A stretch of DNA of 64,000 bases from Collinsella aerofaciens (lineage in GTDB: Bacteria > Actinomycetota > Coriobacteriia > Coriobacteriales > Coriobacteriaceae), in contig NZ_JADMWW010000001.1 of assembly GCF_015548375.1 (NCBI RefSeq), forward strand, positions 60,891 through 124,890, given 5' to 3'. Position numbers and translations under genes: made by a program. How positions within the stretch are numbered: position 1 is the stretch's first letter; each line of letters opens with the position of its first letter. The notes under the pieces are model-generated. The model was not told the origin of the DNA. It saw only the letters and a program-made list of their open reading frames with translations, and did not search any database. Shown piece by piece: positions 54,188-62,733 of this stretch.

Positions 54188-54212
54188 CGCCGCCCGGTTT
54201 CCCAGGCGGCGT
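54188..54212 (-). terminator. Terminator of the winged-helix gene
   Basis: On the minus strand cgccgcctggg-aaa-ccgggcggcg followed by TTTTGTTTC. Confidence 0.85.
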
Positions 54213-54236
54213 CGCTATGGCAAGGGTTATATGCTG

Positions 54237-54575
54237 CTATCGATTAGCAACCGCGTCCTCAAGCATTTCTTGAACGAGCATGCCGGTACGGACGCCCTCA
54301 AGATACCATTCGCCACGTTCGGTGAGGCAAATGCCATTTGCAAGCTGACCGCCGTCGTCGCTATAACGCGAGACGACATCAATCATGCCCTCGGAATCCA
54401 AGCGATCGATTGCGGCGCGGGCACGATACGGCGAAACCCCCACGCGCTCGGCAAGCGTTTTGCGCGAGAAACCATACGGCCCGCCATTGTCTTCGGCTTG
54501 CTGGTCGATCTCCATCAACACCAGCACCTCAACACGCTTCATATCGTTGACACTCGCACGACCCTTGCCCGCCAT
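54237..54575 (-). CDS. Small winged-helix regulator
   Basis: A 112-residue helix-turn-helix protein. VNDMKRVEVLVLMEID begins the first helix; KTLAERVGVSPYRARAAIDRLDSEG (about 40-64) is the HTH and recognition helix; SRYSDDGGQLANGICLTERG forms the wing. It looks MarR/PadR-like in size and layout. ATG at 54575 follows GAGGAGG. Targets are unknown; neighbouring genes are pyrG and a UPF0371 gene. Confidence 0.8.
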   Translation of the reverse strand: MAGKGRASVNDMKRVEVLVLMEIDQQAEDNGGPYGFSRKTLAERVGVSPYRARAAIDRLDSEGMIDVVSRYSDDGGQLANGICLTERGEWYLEGVRTGMLVQEMLEDAVANR

Positions 54576-54769
54576 AGCAGCCTCCTCAAACCGAGCACGA
54601 GCATCTAACGCGCCGTGCGCGACCGACACACCTCACGATGGCAGGTAATCTCCATCATGCGGCATCCCGCTAAGGATGAAACAGTTACGATTATTGTATA
54701 CCGCTCAAATTGTTTCTAGGCAGGTAAACAGCTATTTTTCGTCGAAATAGGCGCTTTATTGATCAAAAA

Positions 54770-54797
54770 GCCGTACCGGGCGCCAACCCGATACGGC
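54770..54797 (-). terminator. Terminator of the UPF0371 gene
   Basis: On the minus strand gccgtatcggg pairs with cccggtacggc (one mismatch each) and is followed by TTTTTGATC. Confidence 0.85.
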
Positions 54798-54831
54798 CAA
54801 AATGCAATGCAATTACCGCGGTGCTTCAAAC

Positions 54832-56313
54832 TTAGCGGTGGAAGAAACCGCGGCGCTCAAACTTGGGCTCGCAGCACACGTTGATACCCAGTTTGCGCAG
54901 TACCGTCTCGTCCGTCGGCGAGATAATCACGCTAAAGAAGGCATCGCAACCGCGCAGCTGCTCCAGGCCCGAAAGGACGCGAGCGGCCGTCTCACTCGTG
55001 GCCGAGGTGATCGACAGCGCCATAAGCGTCTCGTCGGTGTGGAGGCGAGGGTTTTTGCTGCCCAGGAAATGCGTCTTGAGCTTGCTGATGGGCTCGATCG
55101 CCTCATCGCTAATGACCTCGAGCTCAAGGTCGACGCCCGAGACATGCTTGAGGGCGTTCATAATGAGCGAACTTGCGGCGCCCAGGCGCGTGGAGGTCTT
55201 ACCGGTCACCACGGAGCCATCGGGCATGACCATGGCACCCACGGGACCACCCGTCAGCTGCTCCCTGGTGAGGGCCGCCGAGCGCGCCGGTGAGTAGTTC
55301 TTATCGATGCCGGCTTTCTTCATAATAATCTTGAGACGGTCGACTTGCTCATCGCCCACGCCGGTACGGCGCACATTTTCGACCGCGGTAAAGTAGCGGC
55401 GGACGATCTCCATCTTGGAAGCGTCGCGGCAGGCATCGTCATCGGTGATGGCAAAGCCGACCATATTGACGCCCATGTCCGTAGGACTCTGATAGGGGCT
55501 CTTGCCCAGGATCTTTTCCATCAGAGCACGGACCACCGGGAAGGCCTCGACGTCGCGGTTGTAGTTGACCGTGGTCTTGTTGTAGGCCTCCAAGTGGAAG
55601 GAGTCGATGATATTGGCATCGTCGAGATCGGCCGTTGCTGCCTCATAGGCGATGTTGACCGGATGCGTGAGGGGCAGATTCCAGACCGGGAAAGTCTCGA
55701 ACTTGGCGTAGCCGGCGGCGGTGCCGTGCTTGTGCTCGTGATAGAGCTGCGAGAGGCAAGTGGCGAGCTTGCCTGAGCCGGGGCCGGGAGCGGTGACCAC
55801 GACGAGCGGACGCGTGGTCTCGACAAACTCGTTCTTGCCGTAGCCATCGTCGGACACGATCAGATCGACATCGTGCGGATACCCCTCGATGGGATAGTGC
55901 AGCTTGGCGGGAATACCGAGCGCGTTCAGGCGGTTGCGGAACACATCAGCAGCAGGCTGGCCAGCGTACTGGGTGATGACCACAGCCGCGACGGCAAAGC
56001 CGTTGCCGCGGAACAGGTCAACCAGGCGCAGCACATCCTCGTCATAGGTAATGCCCAGGTCACCACGAGCCTTGTTTTTCTCGATGTGGTTCGCGTTGAT
56101 CGCGATGATAACCTCGACATCGTCGGCGATGCTCTTGAGCATGCGGAACTTGCTGTCCGGTTCAAAACCCGGTAGCACGCGGCTCGCATGATAGTCATCG
56201 AATAGCTTACCGCCAAACTCCAAATAGAGCTTGCCGCCAAACTGCGAGATGCGCTCCTTAATGTGAGCAGCCTGCAGCTCGATATACTTCGCGTTGTCGA
56301 AACCCTGGCGCAT
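54832..56313 (-). CDS. UPF0371 / DUF1846 family protein
   Basis: A 493-residue conserved protein of the DUF1846 family, known from structure to resemble a P-loop protein fused to a GHMP/aspartate-kinase-like fold, with uncertain function. Markers: FDNAKYIELQAAHIKERI (start), LYLEFGGKLFDDYHASRVLPGF, TAPGPGSGKLATCLSQLYHEH (P-loop-like, about 180-200) and RREQL-free middle with LGKSPYQSPTDMGVNMVG. ATG at 56313 follows GGGAG; the frame is open 8 codons more. Confidence 0.9.
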   Translation of the reverse strand: MRQGFDNAKYIELQAAHIKERISQFGGKLYLEFGGKLFDDYHASRVLPGFEPDSKFRMLKSIADDVEVIIAINANHIEKNKARGDLGITYDEDVLRLVDLFRGNGFAVAAVVITQYAGQPAADVFRNRLNALGIPAKLHYPIEGYPHDVDLIVSDDGYGKNEFVETTRPLVVVTAPGPGSGKLATCLSQLYHEHKHGTAAGYAKFETFPVWNLPLTHPVNIAYEAATADLDDANIIDSFHLEAYNKTTVNYNRDVEAFPVVRALMEKILGKSPYQSPTDMGVNMVGFAITDDDACRDASKMEIVRRYFTAVENVRRTGVGDEQVDRLKIIMKKAGIDKNYSPARSAALTREQLTGGPVGAMVMPDGSVVTGKTSTRLGAASSLIMNALKHVSGVDLELEVISDEAIEPISKLKTHFLGSKNPRLHTDETLMALSITSATSETAARVLSGLEQLRGCDAFFSVIISPTDETVLRKLGINVCCEPKFERRGFFHR

Positions 56314-56420
56314 ATATGGCTCCCGTCCCGTTTCCATTTAATGTTCTAGGCGATTATAACGGAGCCCGCCCTCCCCGATACCCAGACCATCAACAGGCAC
56401 CAACCAAACACGCCATCGAT

Positions 56421-56489
56421 AAGTTGCGGTGAAATAGTTCCCGTTTAACCCCTCAAGACGGCCAAACAGGAACTATTCCACCGCAACTT
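56421..56489. repeat. Palindromic element family A, copy 3
   Basis: Arms 56421-56446 and 56464-56489 (26 bp, two mismatches; aagttgcggtgaaatagttc with inverted copy), 17-base loop, followed by cccctttttgg. The same arm core and 3' flank as the copy at 16473. Confidence 0.8.
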
Positions 56490-56636
56490 CCCCTTTTTGG
56501 TTCAAACAAACCTGGCCTTTGTATCAATAATGGATACGTCGCAGGTTGAGCATAAGCCAGCGAAAGCCCGCCAGAGTAGGCAAAGCGCCCTCTGCACCAA
56601 CAATGGAAAGCGCCGCAGGCAGAGGACGGACAGCGA

Positions 56637-56736
56637 GCGCCGTCCAGAACGTACAAGTTGGCATGAAAAAGGCGAGGCATAGACCTTTTGGTCATGCCTT
56701 GCCTTTTGAATGACAAATTGTCGTTCTGGACGGCGC
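56637..56736. repeat. Nested inverted repeat with inner hairpin
   Basis: Outer arms gcgccgtccagaacg (56637-56651) and its perfect inverse (56722-56736); inner stem aaaggcgaggcat.../...atgccttgccttt (56668-56706). Same architecture as 11880-12008 but other sequence. Confidence 0.7.
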
Positions 56737-56784
56737 GTAGCGTCGACCGGTTCCGCGGTTTGGTAAAACCGCGGAACAAAAAGT

Positions 56785-56816
56785 CGCCCCCTCCCGCGCA
56801 CGGAACGGAAGGGGGC
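56785..56816 (-). terminator. Terminator of the arginine carrier gene
   Basis: On the minus strand gcccccttcc pairs with gggagggggc and is followed by GACTTTTTG; about 100 bases past the stop codon. Confidence 0.7.
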
Positions 56817-56918
56817 TAAAGGTAGGAGTCTACCGGTGGGTTTACCCCGCCGGACAGACGATGACCAGGTGATCCTCTACAGGATCGTCAAGGTTTCCGT
56901 GGGGTACCCGTTGGGTAC

Positions 56919-58397
56919 TTAGATCAACACGCAGGCGACGGTCAGGATGATGGCGCAGACGACGGAGAGCGCGACGATGAGCTTAAGGGCAAACTTGAGC
57001 CAGGTCGTCCACTCGATCTTGGCCAGGGCGAGACCGCCCATGATGGCGCCGGAGGTCGGGGTGAATAGGTTCACGACACCGATGGCGGCGGAGAAGATCA
57101 TGACCATGACCTCAGGCGAGAAGCCGAGCTTAACAGCCAGCGGTCCCATGATGGGCATGGAGACGGTGGCCATACCGGAGGTCGAGGGGATCAGGAAGGA
57201 CAGGCCGAAGTAGACCAGGAAGCTCATGGGAGCGAAGATCACGCCGGACAGGCCAGCCAGGGCATTGGCGGCAGCGTCGAGGACGAAGACATCGAGGCCG
57301 GTGTTAGCCATGAGGACGGAGATACCACGGGCGAGGGCGATGACGAGAACAACGGACATCATGTCGGCAGCGCCGGTGATGAAGGTGTTAACGATCTGCT
57401 TCTCGGACAGGCCACCGATGATACCGATCAGGACGGCCATGAGGAAGAACCAGGTGGAAGCCTCGTCGAAGTACCACTGGCCAATGGGCAGGCCGGTGAT
57501 CAGGGCAGACCAGCCCTGGACGACGGCGTTACCGTCGGCGTCGTAGACAGCGCCAGCGTCGAAGAAGTTGGCGACGCCCTCGTTGAGGTCGGCCAGCGGA
57601 ATGAAGCCGACGATCATGACGACGAAGGTGAAGGCGAAGGCGATCAGAACACCCTTCTGACGACCGGTGAGCTTGACCTCCTTGTGGACCTCGGAAGCAG
57701 CCTTGCCGTGAGCCTCTTCGGCGTCCTTGAGCTCCTGCATCGACAGGATGGTGGAACCCTTGTCAGCCTTGACCTTCTTGGCATAGTTCATCACGAAGAA
57801 GATGGACATAGCGGTAGTGACAATCCACAGGACGGCACCGAGGCCGATGATGATGGACTGGTTGACCTCAATGCCAACGCCGGTCAGAGCGTCGACGGCA
57901 GCGCCGACGGCGAACGGGTTAACCGTGGAGCCCAGGCAGCCGCAGCCAGCGCCGAGCAGGACGGTAGCGGCACCGACCATGGGGTCGAAGCCAGCAGCCA
58001 TCATGGTAGCGGCGAGCAGGGCGTAGAAGGGAACGGTCTCCTCGCACATACCATAGGTGGTACCACCGAGGGAGAAGATGAGCATCAGCACGGGAATGAG
58101 CATAATCTCGTTGCCCTTAAGCTTCTGCACCAGAACGGCGATGCCGTTGTCCAGGGCGCCGGTCTCGGTCATCATACCGAGGAAGCCGCCCAGGATCATA
58201 ACGAAGAGGCAGACGGGCAGAGCGTCAGCGAAGCCCTTAATCGGGGCGGTGCAGAAATCGCTCAGACGGGCGGCAGTAACCGCGCCGCCGGACGTGCCGG
58301 AGACGATAACGGTAATCACTGCGACAATTGCCAGCAGAGCAAGAAGAATGGTGAACGATGAAGGCATACCGCGCTTTTTCTTAGCGGTCTCAGTCAT
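56919..58397 (-). CDS. YfcC family basic amino acid carrier
   Basis: A 492-residue, roughly 12-helix membrane protein of the YfcC/C4-dicarboxylate-type anaerobic carrier family. Typical segments: GGFLGMMTETGALDNGIAVLV, GGTTYGMCEETVPFYALL (about 120-137) and the end helices with IPSTSGMATVSMPIMGPLA. Being directly after arcA-arcB, it probably exchanges arginine for ornithine, in place of ArcD. ATG at 58397 is 9 bases after GGGGGG; the frame is open nine codons more. Confidence 0.85.
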   Translation of the reverse strand: MTETAKKKRGMPSSFTILLALLAIVAVITVIVSGTSGGAVTAARLSDFCTAPIKGFADALPVCLFVMILGGFLGMMTETGALDNGIAVLVQKLKGNEIMLIPVLMLIFSLGGTTYGMCEETVPFYALLAATMMAAGFDPMVGAATVLLGAGCGCLGSTVNPFAVGAAVDALTGVGIEVNQSIIIGLGAVLWIVTTAMSIFFVMNYAKKVKADKGSTILSMQELKDAEEAHGKAASEVHKEVKLTGRQKGVLIAFAFTFVVMIVGFIPLADLNEGVANFFDAGAVYDADGNAVVQGWSALITGLPIGQWYFDEASTWFFLMAVLIGIIGGLSEKQIVNTFITGAADMMSVVLVIALARGISVLMANTGLDVFVLDAAANALAGLSGVIFAPMSFLVYFGLSFLIPSTSGMATVSMPIMGPLAVKLGFSPEVMVMIFSAAIGVVNLFTPTSGAIMGGLALAKIEWTTWLKFALKLIVALSVVCAIILTVACVLI

Positions 58398-58498
58398 AGT
58401 TCTCATCCCCCCTTCATAAATCATTTACTGATCTCGCCAGAAGCGGCTCTTCCGTGCCGTTCCTGCCGCTTGATGCGAGATTATTACCAGATAAAACC

Positions 58499-58528
58499 GC
58501 TCGGGGTGTGCAGCAATACACCCCGAGC
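58499..58528 (-). terminator. Hairpin between arcB and the carrier gene
   Basis: Perfect 11-bp stem, 58499-58509 with 58518-58528, followed on the minus strand by GGTTTTATC, so part of the transcript likely ends after arcB. Confidence 0.8.
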
Positions 58529-58544
58529 GAGATGCTAGATGCTC

Positions 58545-59540
58545 TTACTTGAGCGTGGCGTACATGACAGCCTTGATGGTGTGCATGCGGTTCTCGGCCT
58601 CGTCGAAGACCTTGGAAGCGGGGCTCTCGAAGACCTCGTCGGTGACCTCCTGCTCGGTGATGCCGAACTGCTCGCACTTCTCGGCGCCAATGGTGGTGTT
58701 GGTGTCGTGGAAGCTGGGCAGGCAGTGCAGGAAGATGGCACCCGGGTTGGCCATAGCCATGACCTCGGAGGTGACACGATACGGGGTGAGCTGAGCGATG
58801 CGCTCGGCCCAGACCTCGTCGGGCTCGCCCATGGAGACCCACACGTCGGTGTAGATAACGTCGGCACCGGTGACGCCGTCCTTGACGTCGGTGGTCAGCT
58901 TGATGGTGCAGCCGTTAGCCTCGGCGATGGGCTTGCAGGCCTCGATGACGTCGTCAGCGGGCATGCACTCCTCGGGGCCGCAGGCCACGAAGTTCATGCC
59001 GAGCTTGGAGCAGACGACCATGAGGGAGCGAGCGACATTGTTCTTGCAGTCGCCCATGAAGACGAGGGTCTTGCCCTTGATGTCGTAGTTGAAGTTCTCC
59101 TGGACGGTCAGGATGTCGGCGAGCATCTGGGTGGGGTGCCACTCGGTGGTCAGGCCGTTCCACACGGGCACGCCGGACTTAGCAGCGAGCTCCTCGACGT
59201 CGTCCTGGGCAAAGCCACGGAACTCGATGCCGTCATACATGCGGCCGAGAACGCGGGCAGTGTCCTCGATGGACTCCTTCTTGCCCATCTGCGACGAACC
59301 CGGATCGAGGTAGGTGACGCCCATGCCCAGATCCATGCCGCCGACCTCGAAGGCGCAGCGGGTACGAGTGGAGGTCTTCTGGAAGAGCAGAACGATGTTC
59401 TTGCCCTCGAGATAGCGGTGCGGAACGCCAGCGCGCTTCATATCCTTGAAGTTCTTGGAGAGCTTGAGCAGGTACTCGATCTCCTCGGTGGTGAGGTCGA
59501 GAAGCTTGAGGAAGCTACGGCCGGAAAGGTTAACACCCAT
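58545..59540 (-). CDS. arcB: Ornithine carbamoyltransferase, catabolic
   Basis: A 331-residue transcarbamylase. Carbamoyl-phosphate loop [11 protein letters not shown] (about 54-64), HPTQMLAD (about 135-142), ornithine-site segment DVWVSMGE (about 230-237) and HCLPSFHD (about 270-277). In the arginine deiminase pathway it splits citrulline into ornithine and carbamoyl phosphate. Its place between arcA and a carrier supports the catabolic role. Length is typical of ArcB. Confidence 0.94.
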   Translation of the reverse strand: MGVNLSGRSFLKLLDLTTEEIEYLLKLSKNFKDMKRAGVPHRYLEGKNIVLLFQKTSTRTRCAFEVGGMDLGMGVTYLDPGSSQMGKKESIEDTARVLGRMYDGIEFRGFAQDDVEELAAKSGVPVWNGLTTEWHPTQMLADILTVQENFNYDIKGKTLVFMGDCKNNVARSLMVVCSKLGMNFVACGPEECMPADDVIEACKPIAEANGCTIKLTTDVKDGVTGADVIYTDVWVSMGEPDEVWAERIAQLTPYRVTSEVMAMANPGAIFLHCLPSFHDTNTTIGAEKCEQFGITEQEVTDEVFESPASKVFDEAENRMHTIKAVMYATLK

Positions 59541-59644
59541 GGTTTGATTCCTTTCGAAGAAATGAATTACGTAAGTATTAGTGGTGCCCGTTTAACGGGC
59601 GAAGCCGGTGCGGTTGTAGGGGGACCGCACCGGAAACGGAAAGA

Positions 59645-60911
59645 CTTAGAGGTCCTCGCGCCAGAAGGGCATGCTCATGCAGCGCGGGCCGCCGCGGCCG
59701 CGGGAGAGCTCGGCGGAGGGCACGACGAGAAGGTCCAGGCCCTCCTTGTACAGCACGTCGTTGGTGACGGTGTTGCGGGCGTAGACGCAGATCTTGCCGG
59801 GCTCGACGCACAGGGTGTTGGAGCCGTCGTTCCACTGCTCGCGGGAGGCCGCGATCGGGTCGCCGCCGCCGCAGGGGATCAGCTTGACCTGGTCGACGCC
59901 GGTGGCGTCCTCCAGGACGTGCTCGAGGGTGTCCTCGATCAGGCGGATGTTCACGTCGCCCGGGTTCTTGCCGGCGGTCAGCTCGTAGACGCGCAGGGTG
60001 CCCATGATGGCGGGGTGGATCGTGAACTTATCGACGTCGATCTGGGTGAAGACCGTGTCGAGGTGCATGAAGGCGCGCGAGACCGGGATGTCGAAGGCCA
60101 GGATGCGCTCGACCTTGGAGTCGGAGTTCCAGAAGATGTTCTGGGCCATGACGTCGATCGCGGCGGCCTGGGTGCGCTGGGAGATGCCGACGGCGAGGGT
60201 CTTCTCGTTGATGTTCAGCACGTCGCCGCCCTCGGTGTGGAACTGGCAGTCGCGGCGGAAGTACAGGGAGACGTCCTTGTAGTCGGGGTGGTACTTGAAG
60301 ACGTACTTGCCGTACAGGGTCTCGCGGTTGCGGGTGACCGAGTACATGCGGTTGAGGTTGACGCCCTCGCCGACGACCGCGAACGGGTCGCGGGTGAAGT
60401 AGAGGTTGGGCATCGGGTCGATGATCAGGTCGGACTCGGACTCGGAGTTGACCAGGGAGTCGAGGGTCGTGGACGCCGTGAGGGGCATGTCGATCTCGGA
60501 CTTGGTCATGCCGGCCATGGTCTTCTTGACGAACTCGAGGTTGTCCTCGATGGAGTCCAGCTTCTCGCGGACGATCTGCGGCATGTGCTGGCCGCGGATG
60601 CCGGCCTCGGCGATGTACTGGTCGGTGAACTCGGCGCGGGCGCCGGGGACCTGGTCGAACACCTCGGCGACGAGGTTCTCGAGATAGAGGACCTCCACGC
60701 CCTGGTCCCTCAGGATCTGGGCGAAGGTGTCGTGCTCCTGCTGCGCGACCTCCAGGAACGGGACGTCGTCGAACAGGAGTCGCTCGAGCTCGTCGGGCGG
60801 CAGGTTGAGGAGCTCGTCGCCGGGACGGTGCAGGCAGACCTTCCTGAGCTTGCCGATCTCGGAAGGCACGTGCAGACCTTTCGTCATGGCCTCCTACCTT
60901 TCTTTCGGGCC
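59645..60911 (-). repeat. Direct repeat copy 1 (arcA-containing)
   Basis: This segment reappears at 62734-64000, offset by 3089 bases, in the same orientation. No difference was seen on reading. Identity begins 1 base before the stop codon and goes past the SD to at least 24 bases upstream of the start; the window end prevents seeing more. Confidence 0.9.
59646..60887 (-). CDS. arcA: Arginine deiminase, copy 1
   Basis: A 413-residue guanidino-group hydrolase converting arginine to citrulline and ammonia. Family motifs: NLYFTRDPFAVVGEG (about 161-175), FHTEGGDVLNIN (about 216-227), AFMHLDTVFTQID (about 269-281), and the C-terminal GRGGPRCMSMP with the catalytic Cys (about 401). It is followed by arcB after 105 bases with a strong hairpin (59609-59637). 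Uses AGG and other codons seldom used by neighbours. Confidence 0.96.
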   Translation of the reverse strand: MTKGLHVPSEIGKLRKVCLHRPGDELLNLPPDELERLLFDDVPFLEVAQQEHDTFAQILRDQGVEVLYLENLVAEVFDQVPGARAEFTDQYIAEAGIRGQHMPQIVREKLDSIEDNLEFVKKTMAGMTKSEIDMPLTASTTLDSLVNSESESDLIIDPMPNLYFTRDPFAVVGEGVNLNRMYSVTRNRETLYGKYVFKYHPDYKDVSLYFRRDCQFHTEGGDVLNINEKTLAVGISQRTQAAAIDVMAQNIFWNSDSKVERILAFDIPVSRAFMHLDTVFTQIDVDKFTIHPAIMGTLRVYELTAGKNPGDVNIRLIEDTLEHVLEDATGVDQVKLIPCGGGDPIAASREQWNDGSNTLCVEPGKICVYARNTVTNDVLYKEGLDLLVVPSAELSRGRGGPRCMSMPFWREDL

Positions 60912-61460
60912 CTTGTCAGGGCCGATTCGTTAGCGCCCCTCCGTGTGAGGCGTTATTGCTGACGACATATTTATATCCAAAATCAGCTCATACTTCCACC
61001 TTGCCCCCGAACGGTTTTTTATAGGGGGTGAACGGCATACACATATACTTCACGCATGGCACACTTCATCTTAATAAAGCGTATTTACGTGCTTAAACGC
61101 GTTTTAATCCTAAAATCAAATGGAACTAAACTTTGTTAAACCATCCTCAAATTGCATATTTCCAATAAAGCTATGAATAGAATTAGCGGTTCACACCGCG
61201 TCTCAACCATTTTCATTTTTATTCAGAAAAAAGTTTGTCCTATTCATTTCTGATAAATAAATTACCGTTTACCAGACGCTTGATACCGTTCACCGGAAAC
61301 TCAGTATAAGGCCCAGCGGATACCGCCTCGCTTTACGGCCCCATTTGTAACAACTTGACTTCTCGGTATAGAAAAACGGACCCGCTTCCCCTAGGGAAAC
61401 GGGTCCGTTTTCGATTATCTTCGGCTAATTTGGATAAGGCCCCCGAAGACCATCGGAATC
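60888..61460. other. 573-base AT-rich upstream region of arcA copy 1
   Basis: No gene. It holds an AT-rich -10-like box gatataaat on the minus strand near 60965-60975 without a clear -35, and an imperfect 29-bp palindrome aaagcgtattta.../...ttaaacgcgttt (61076-61104). The aminotransferase terminator (61376-61408) is at the other end. The lack of a -35 suggests an activated promoter, as expected for an inducible arginine pathway. Confidence 0.45.
61376..61408 (-). terminator. Aminotransferase terminator (bidirectional)
   Basis: Perfect 9-bp stem acggacccg (61376-61384) with 61400-61408; T-runs follow on both strands (ttttc on plus, TTTTTC on minus). Confidence 0.8.
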
Positions 61461-62585
61461 CTAGCGATCGAACTCCGCCAGCGCCTCGCCCAAAAGCCTC
61501 AGGCCCTCGCGCAGAACGTCCTCGCTCGCGCAGTAGCCCAGGCGTGCGCCGCAGGGAAGCTCAAAACGGCTACCGGGGACCAGCAGCACTCCCCTCTCGG
61601 ACAGCAGGCGCCTGCAGAACTCCTCGTCATCCTCGGGAATATCCAGCTGGATAAACGAGGTGGACACGCCCTGCGGGGCCGTCCAGGAAACGCGATGCTG
61701 CGTATCGATCCAAGCCTGCGCGATATCGCGGTTGCCAAACACGATCTTGCGATTGCGCTCGAGAATCTTATCCTTGTGCTCAAGCACATAGGTCGCCAGA
61801 GCATCGTTGAACACGCCGCCGCAGATCATGGTGTAATCGCGATAGGTACGGATGCGGTTGGACACCTCTTCGTCGGCCACGACCCAGCCCACGCGGGCCG
61901 CAGGCGTCGAATAGGTCTTCGACAACGAGTTGGTGACAATGGCCCTCTCGTACACGTCGACCATCGACATAAAGGACTCAGTGTTTTCGAGCGGCAGATA
62001 CACCTCGTCGCACAGCACGTAGGCGCCCACCGAACGGGCGATCTCGGCAATCTGGCCGAGCATATCGGTATCGAGCACCGTACCGATGGGGTTCGATGCG
62101 TTGTTTATGCAGATAAGCTTGGTGTTGGGGCGCACCAAGCGCTTGAGTTCCTCGATATCGGGCTTCCAGCCGAGTTCCTCGCAAAGCTCCCAATACTCGA
62201 CCTCGGCGCCCAGCGTGCGCGGAATCTCGTAGAGCGGCGCGTAGGTGGGCCACTCGGCGATAACGTGGTCGCCGGGCTCGACCACGGCCATGATGGCGTT
62301 GAGGTTCGCACCCGTGCAGCCATTGGTCTGCAGAATGTGGTCGGGATTGACCTCCCGACGATACAGCTTGGCAACCACGGCCTTAAACTCCGGCGAGCCC
62401 TCGATCCAGCCGTAGTTCATCTTCTCGCGGTCCAAGCGCTCGTAGAACGTGGCGCCGTCCTGCTCATCGAGCGCGCGCAGCTCGCCCATGGTGAGCGACG
62501 AGATCGTCGACTGGGCGATGTCCCACGTGGCACTTTTCTCCCAAACGTTGAGCCATTCCTCAACGCCAATCGTCTTGATGTCCAT
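61461..62585 (-). CDS. PLP-dependent class I/II aminotransferase
   Basis: A 374-residue fold-type I aminotransferase. N-terminus MDIKTIGVEEWLNVWEKSA; EGSPEFKAVVAKLYRR; the NASNPIGTVLD PLP-pocket block (about 162-172); DEVYLP (about 199-204); and the Schiff-base Lys in TNSLSKTYSTPAARVGW (about 226-242). Placed between two arcA copies, a role in arginine or ornithine turnover is possible; capreomycidine-synthase-type enzymes are distant relatives. AAGGAG precedes the ATG at 62585. Confidence 0.88.
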   Translation of the reverse strand: MDIKTIGVEEWLNVWEKSATWDIAQSTISSLTMGELRALDEQDGATFYERLDREKMNYGWIEGSPEFKAVVAKLYRREVNPDHILQTNGCTGANLNAIMAVVEPGDHVIAEWPTYAPLYEIPRTLGAEVEYWELCEELGWKPDIEELKRLVRPNTKLICINNASNPIGTVLDTDMLGQIAEIARSVGAYVLCDEVYLPLENTESFMSMVDVYERAIVTNSLSKTYSTPAARVGWVVADEEVSNRIRTYRDYTMICGGVFNDALATYVLEHKDKILERNRKIVFGNRDIAQAWIDTQHRVSWTAPQGVSTSFIQLDIPEDDEEFCRRLLSERGVLLVPGSRFELPCGARLGYCASEDVLREGLRLLGEALAEFDR

Positions 62586-62643
62586 GGCCAAGCTCCTTAC
62601 AAAAGCAGTCATCCAATCGTGTTGACGTCCCTCATACAAGATT

Positions 62644-62675
62644 GGGGCGGTGCGAAAACCCGCACCGCCCCAATG
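62644..62675 (-). terminator. Hairpin between arcA copy 2 and the aminotransferase
   Basis: Perfect 13-bp stem ttggggcggtgcg (62644-62656) with 62663-62675 in the 149-base gap; on the minus strand only a weak tctt follows. Confidence 0.6.
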
Positions 62676-62733
62676 GGAGACATCTAATGGCAGCTAGATG
62701 TATGTATTATGACCTGTACGGGTCCTGAAAGAC

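Larger units (their letters stand above)
56314..56918. other. 605-base intergenic region rich in palindromes
   Basis: No believable gene; the short frames here contain repeat and hairpin sequence. Contents in order: family A palindrome (56421-56489), nested inverted repeat (56637-56736) with an inner terminator-like hairpin (56668-56706), another perfect hairpin (56750-56777), the carrier terminator (56785-56816) and its hairpin-rich 3' untranslated stretch (56817-56918). Confidence 0.6.

Noticed and set aside
56453..56779. Possible small protein of about 108 residues on the minus strand
   Set aside because: The frame is made of hairpin and palindrome sequence and has no SD or family.
58539..60962. 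807-codon plus-strand frame opposite arcB-arcA
   Set aside because: Antisense shadow of two strongly biased genes; composition (Asp/Val/Gly/Leu) reflects the opposite strand.
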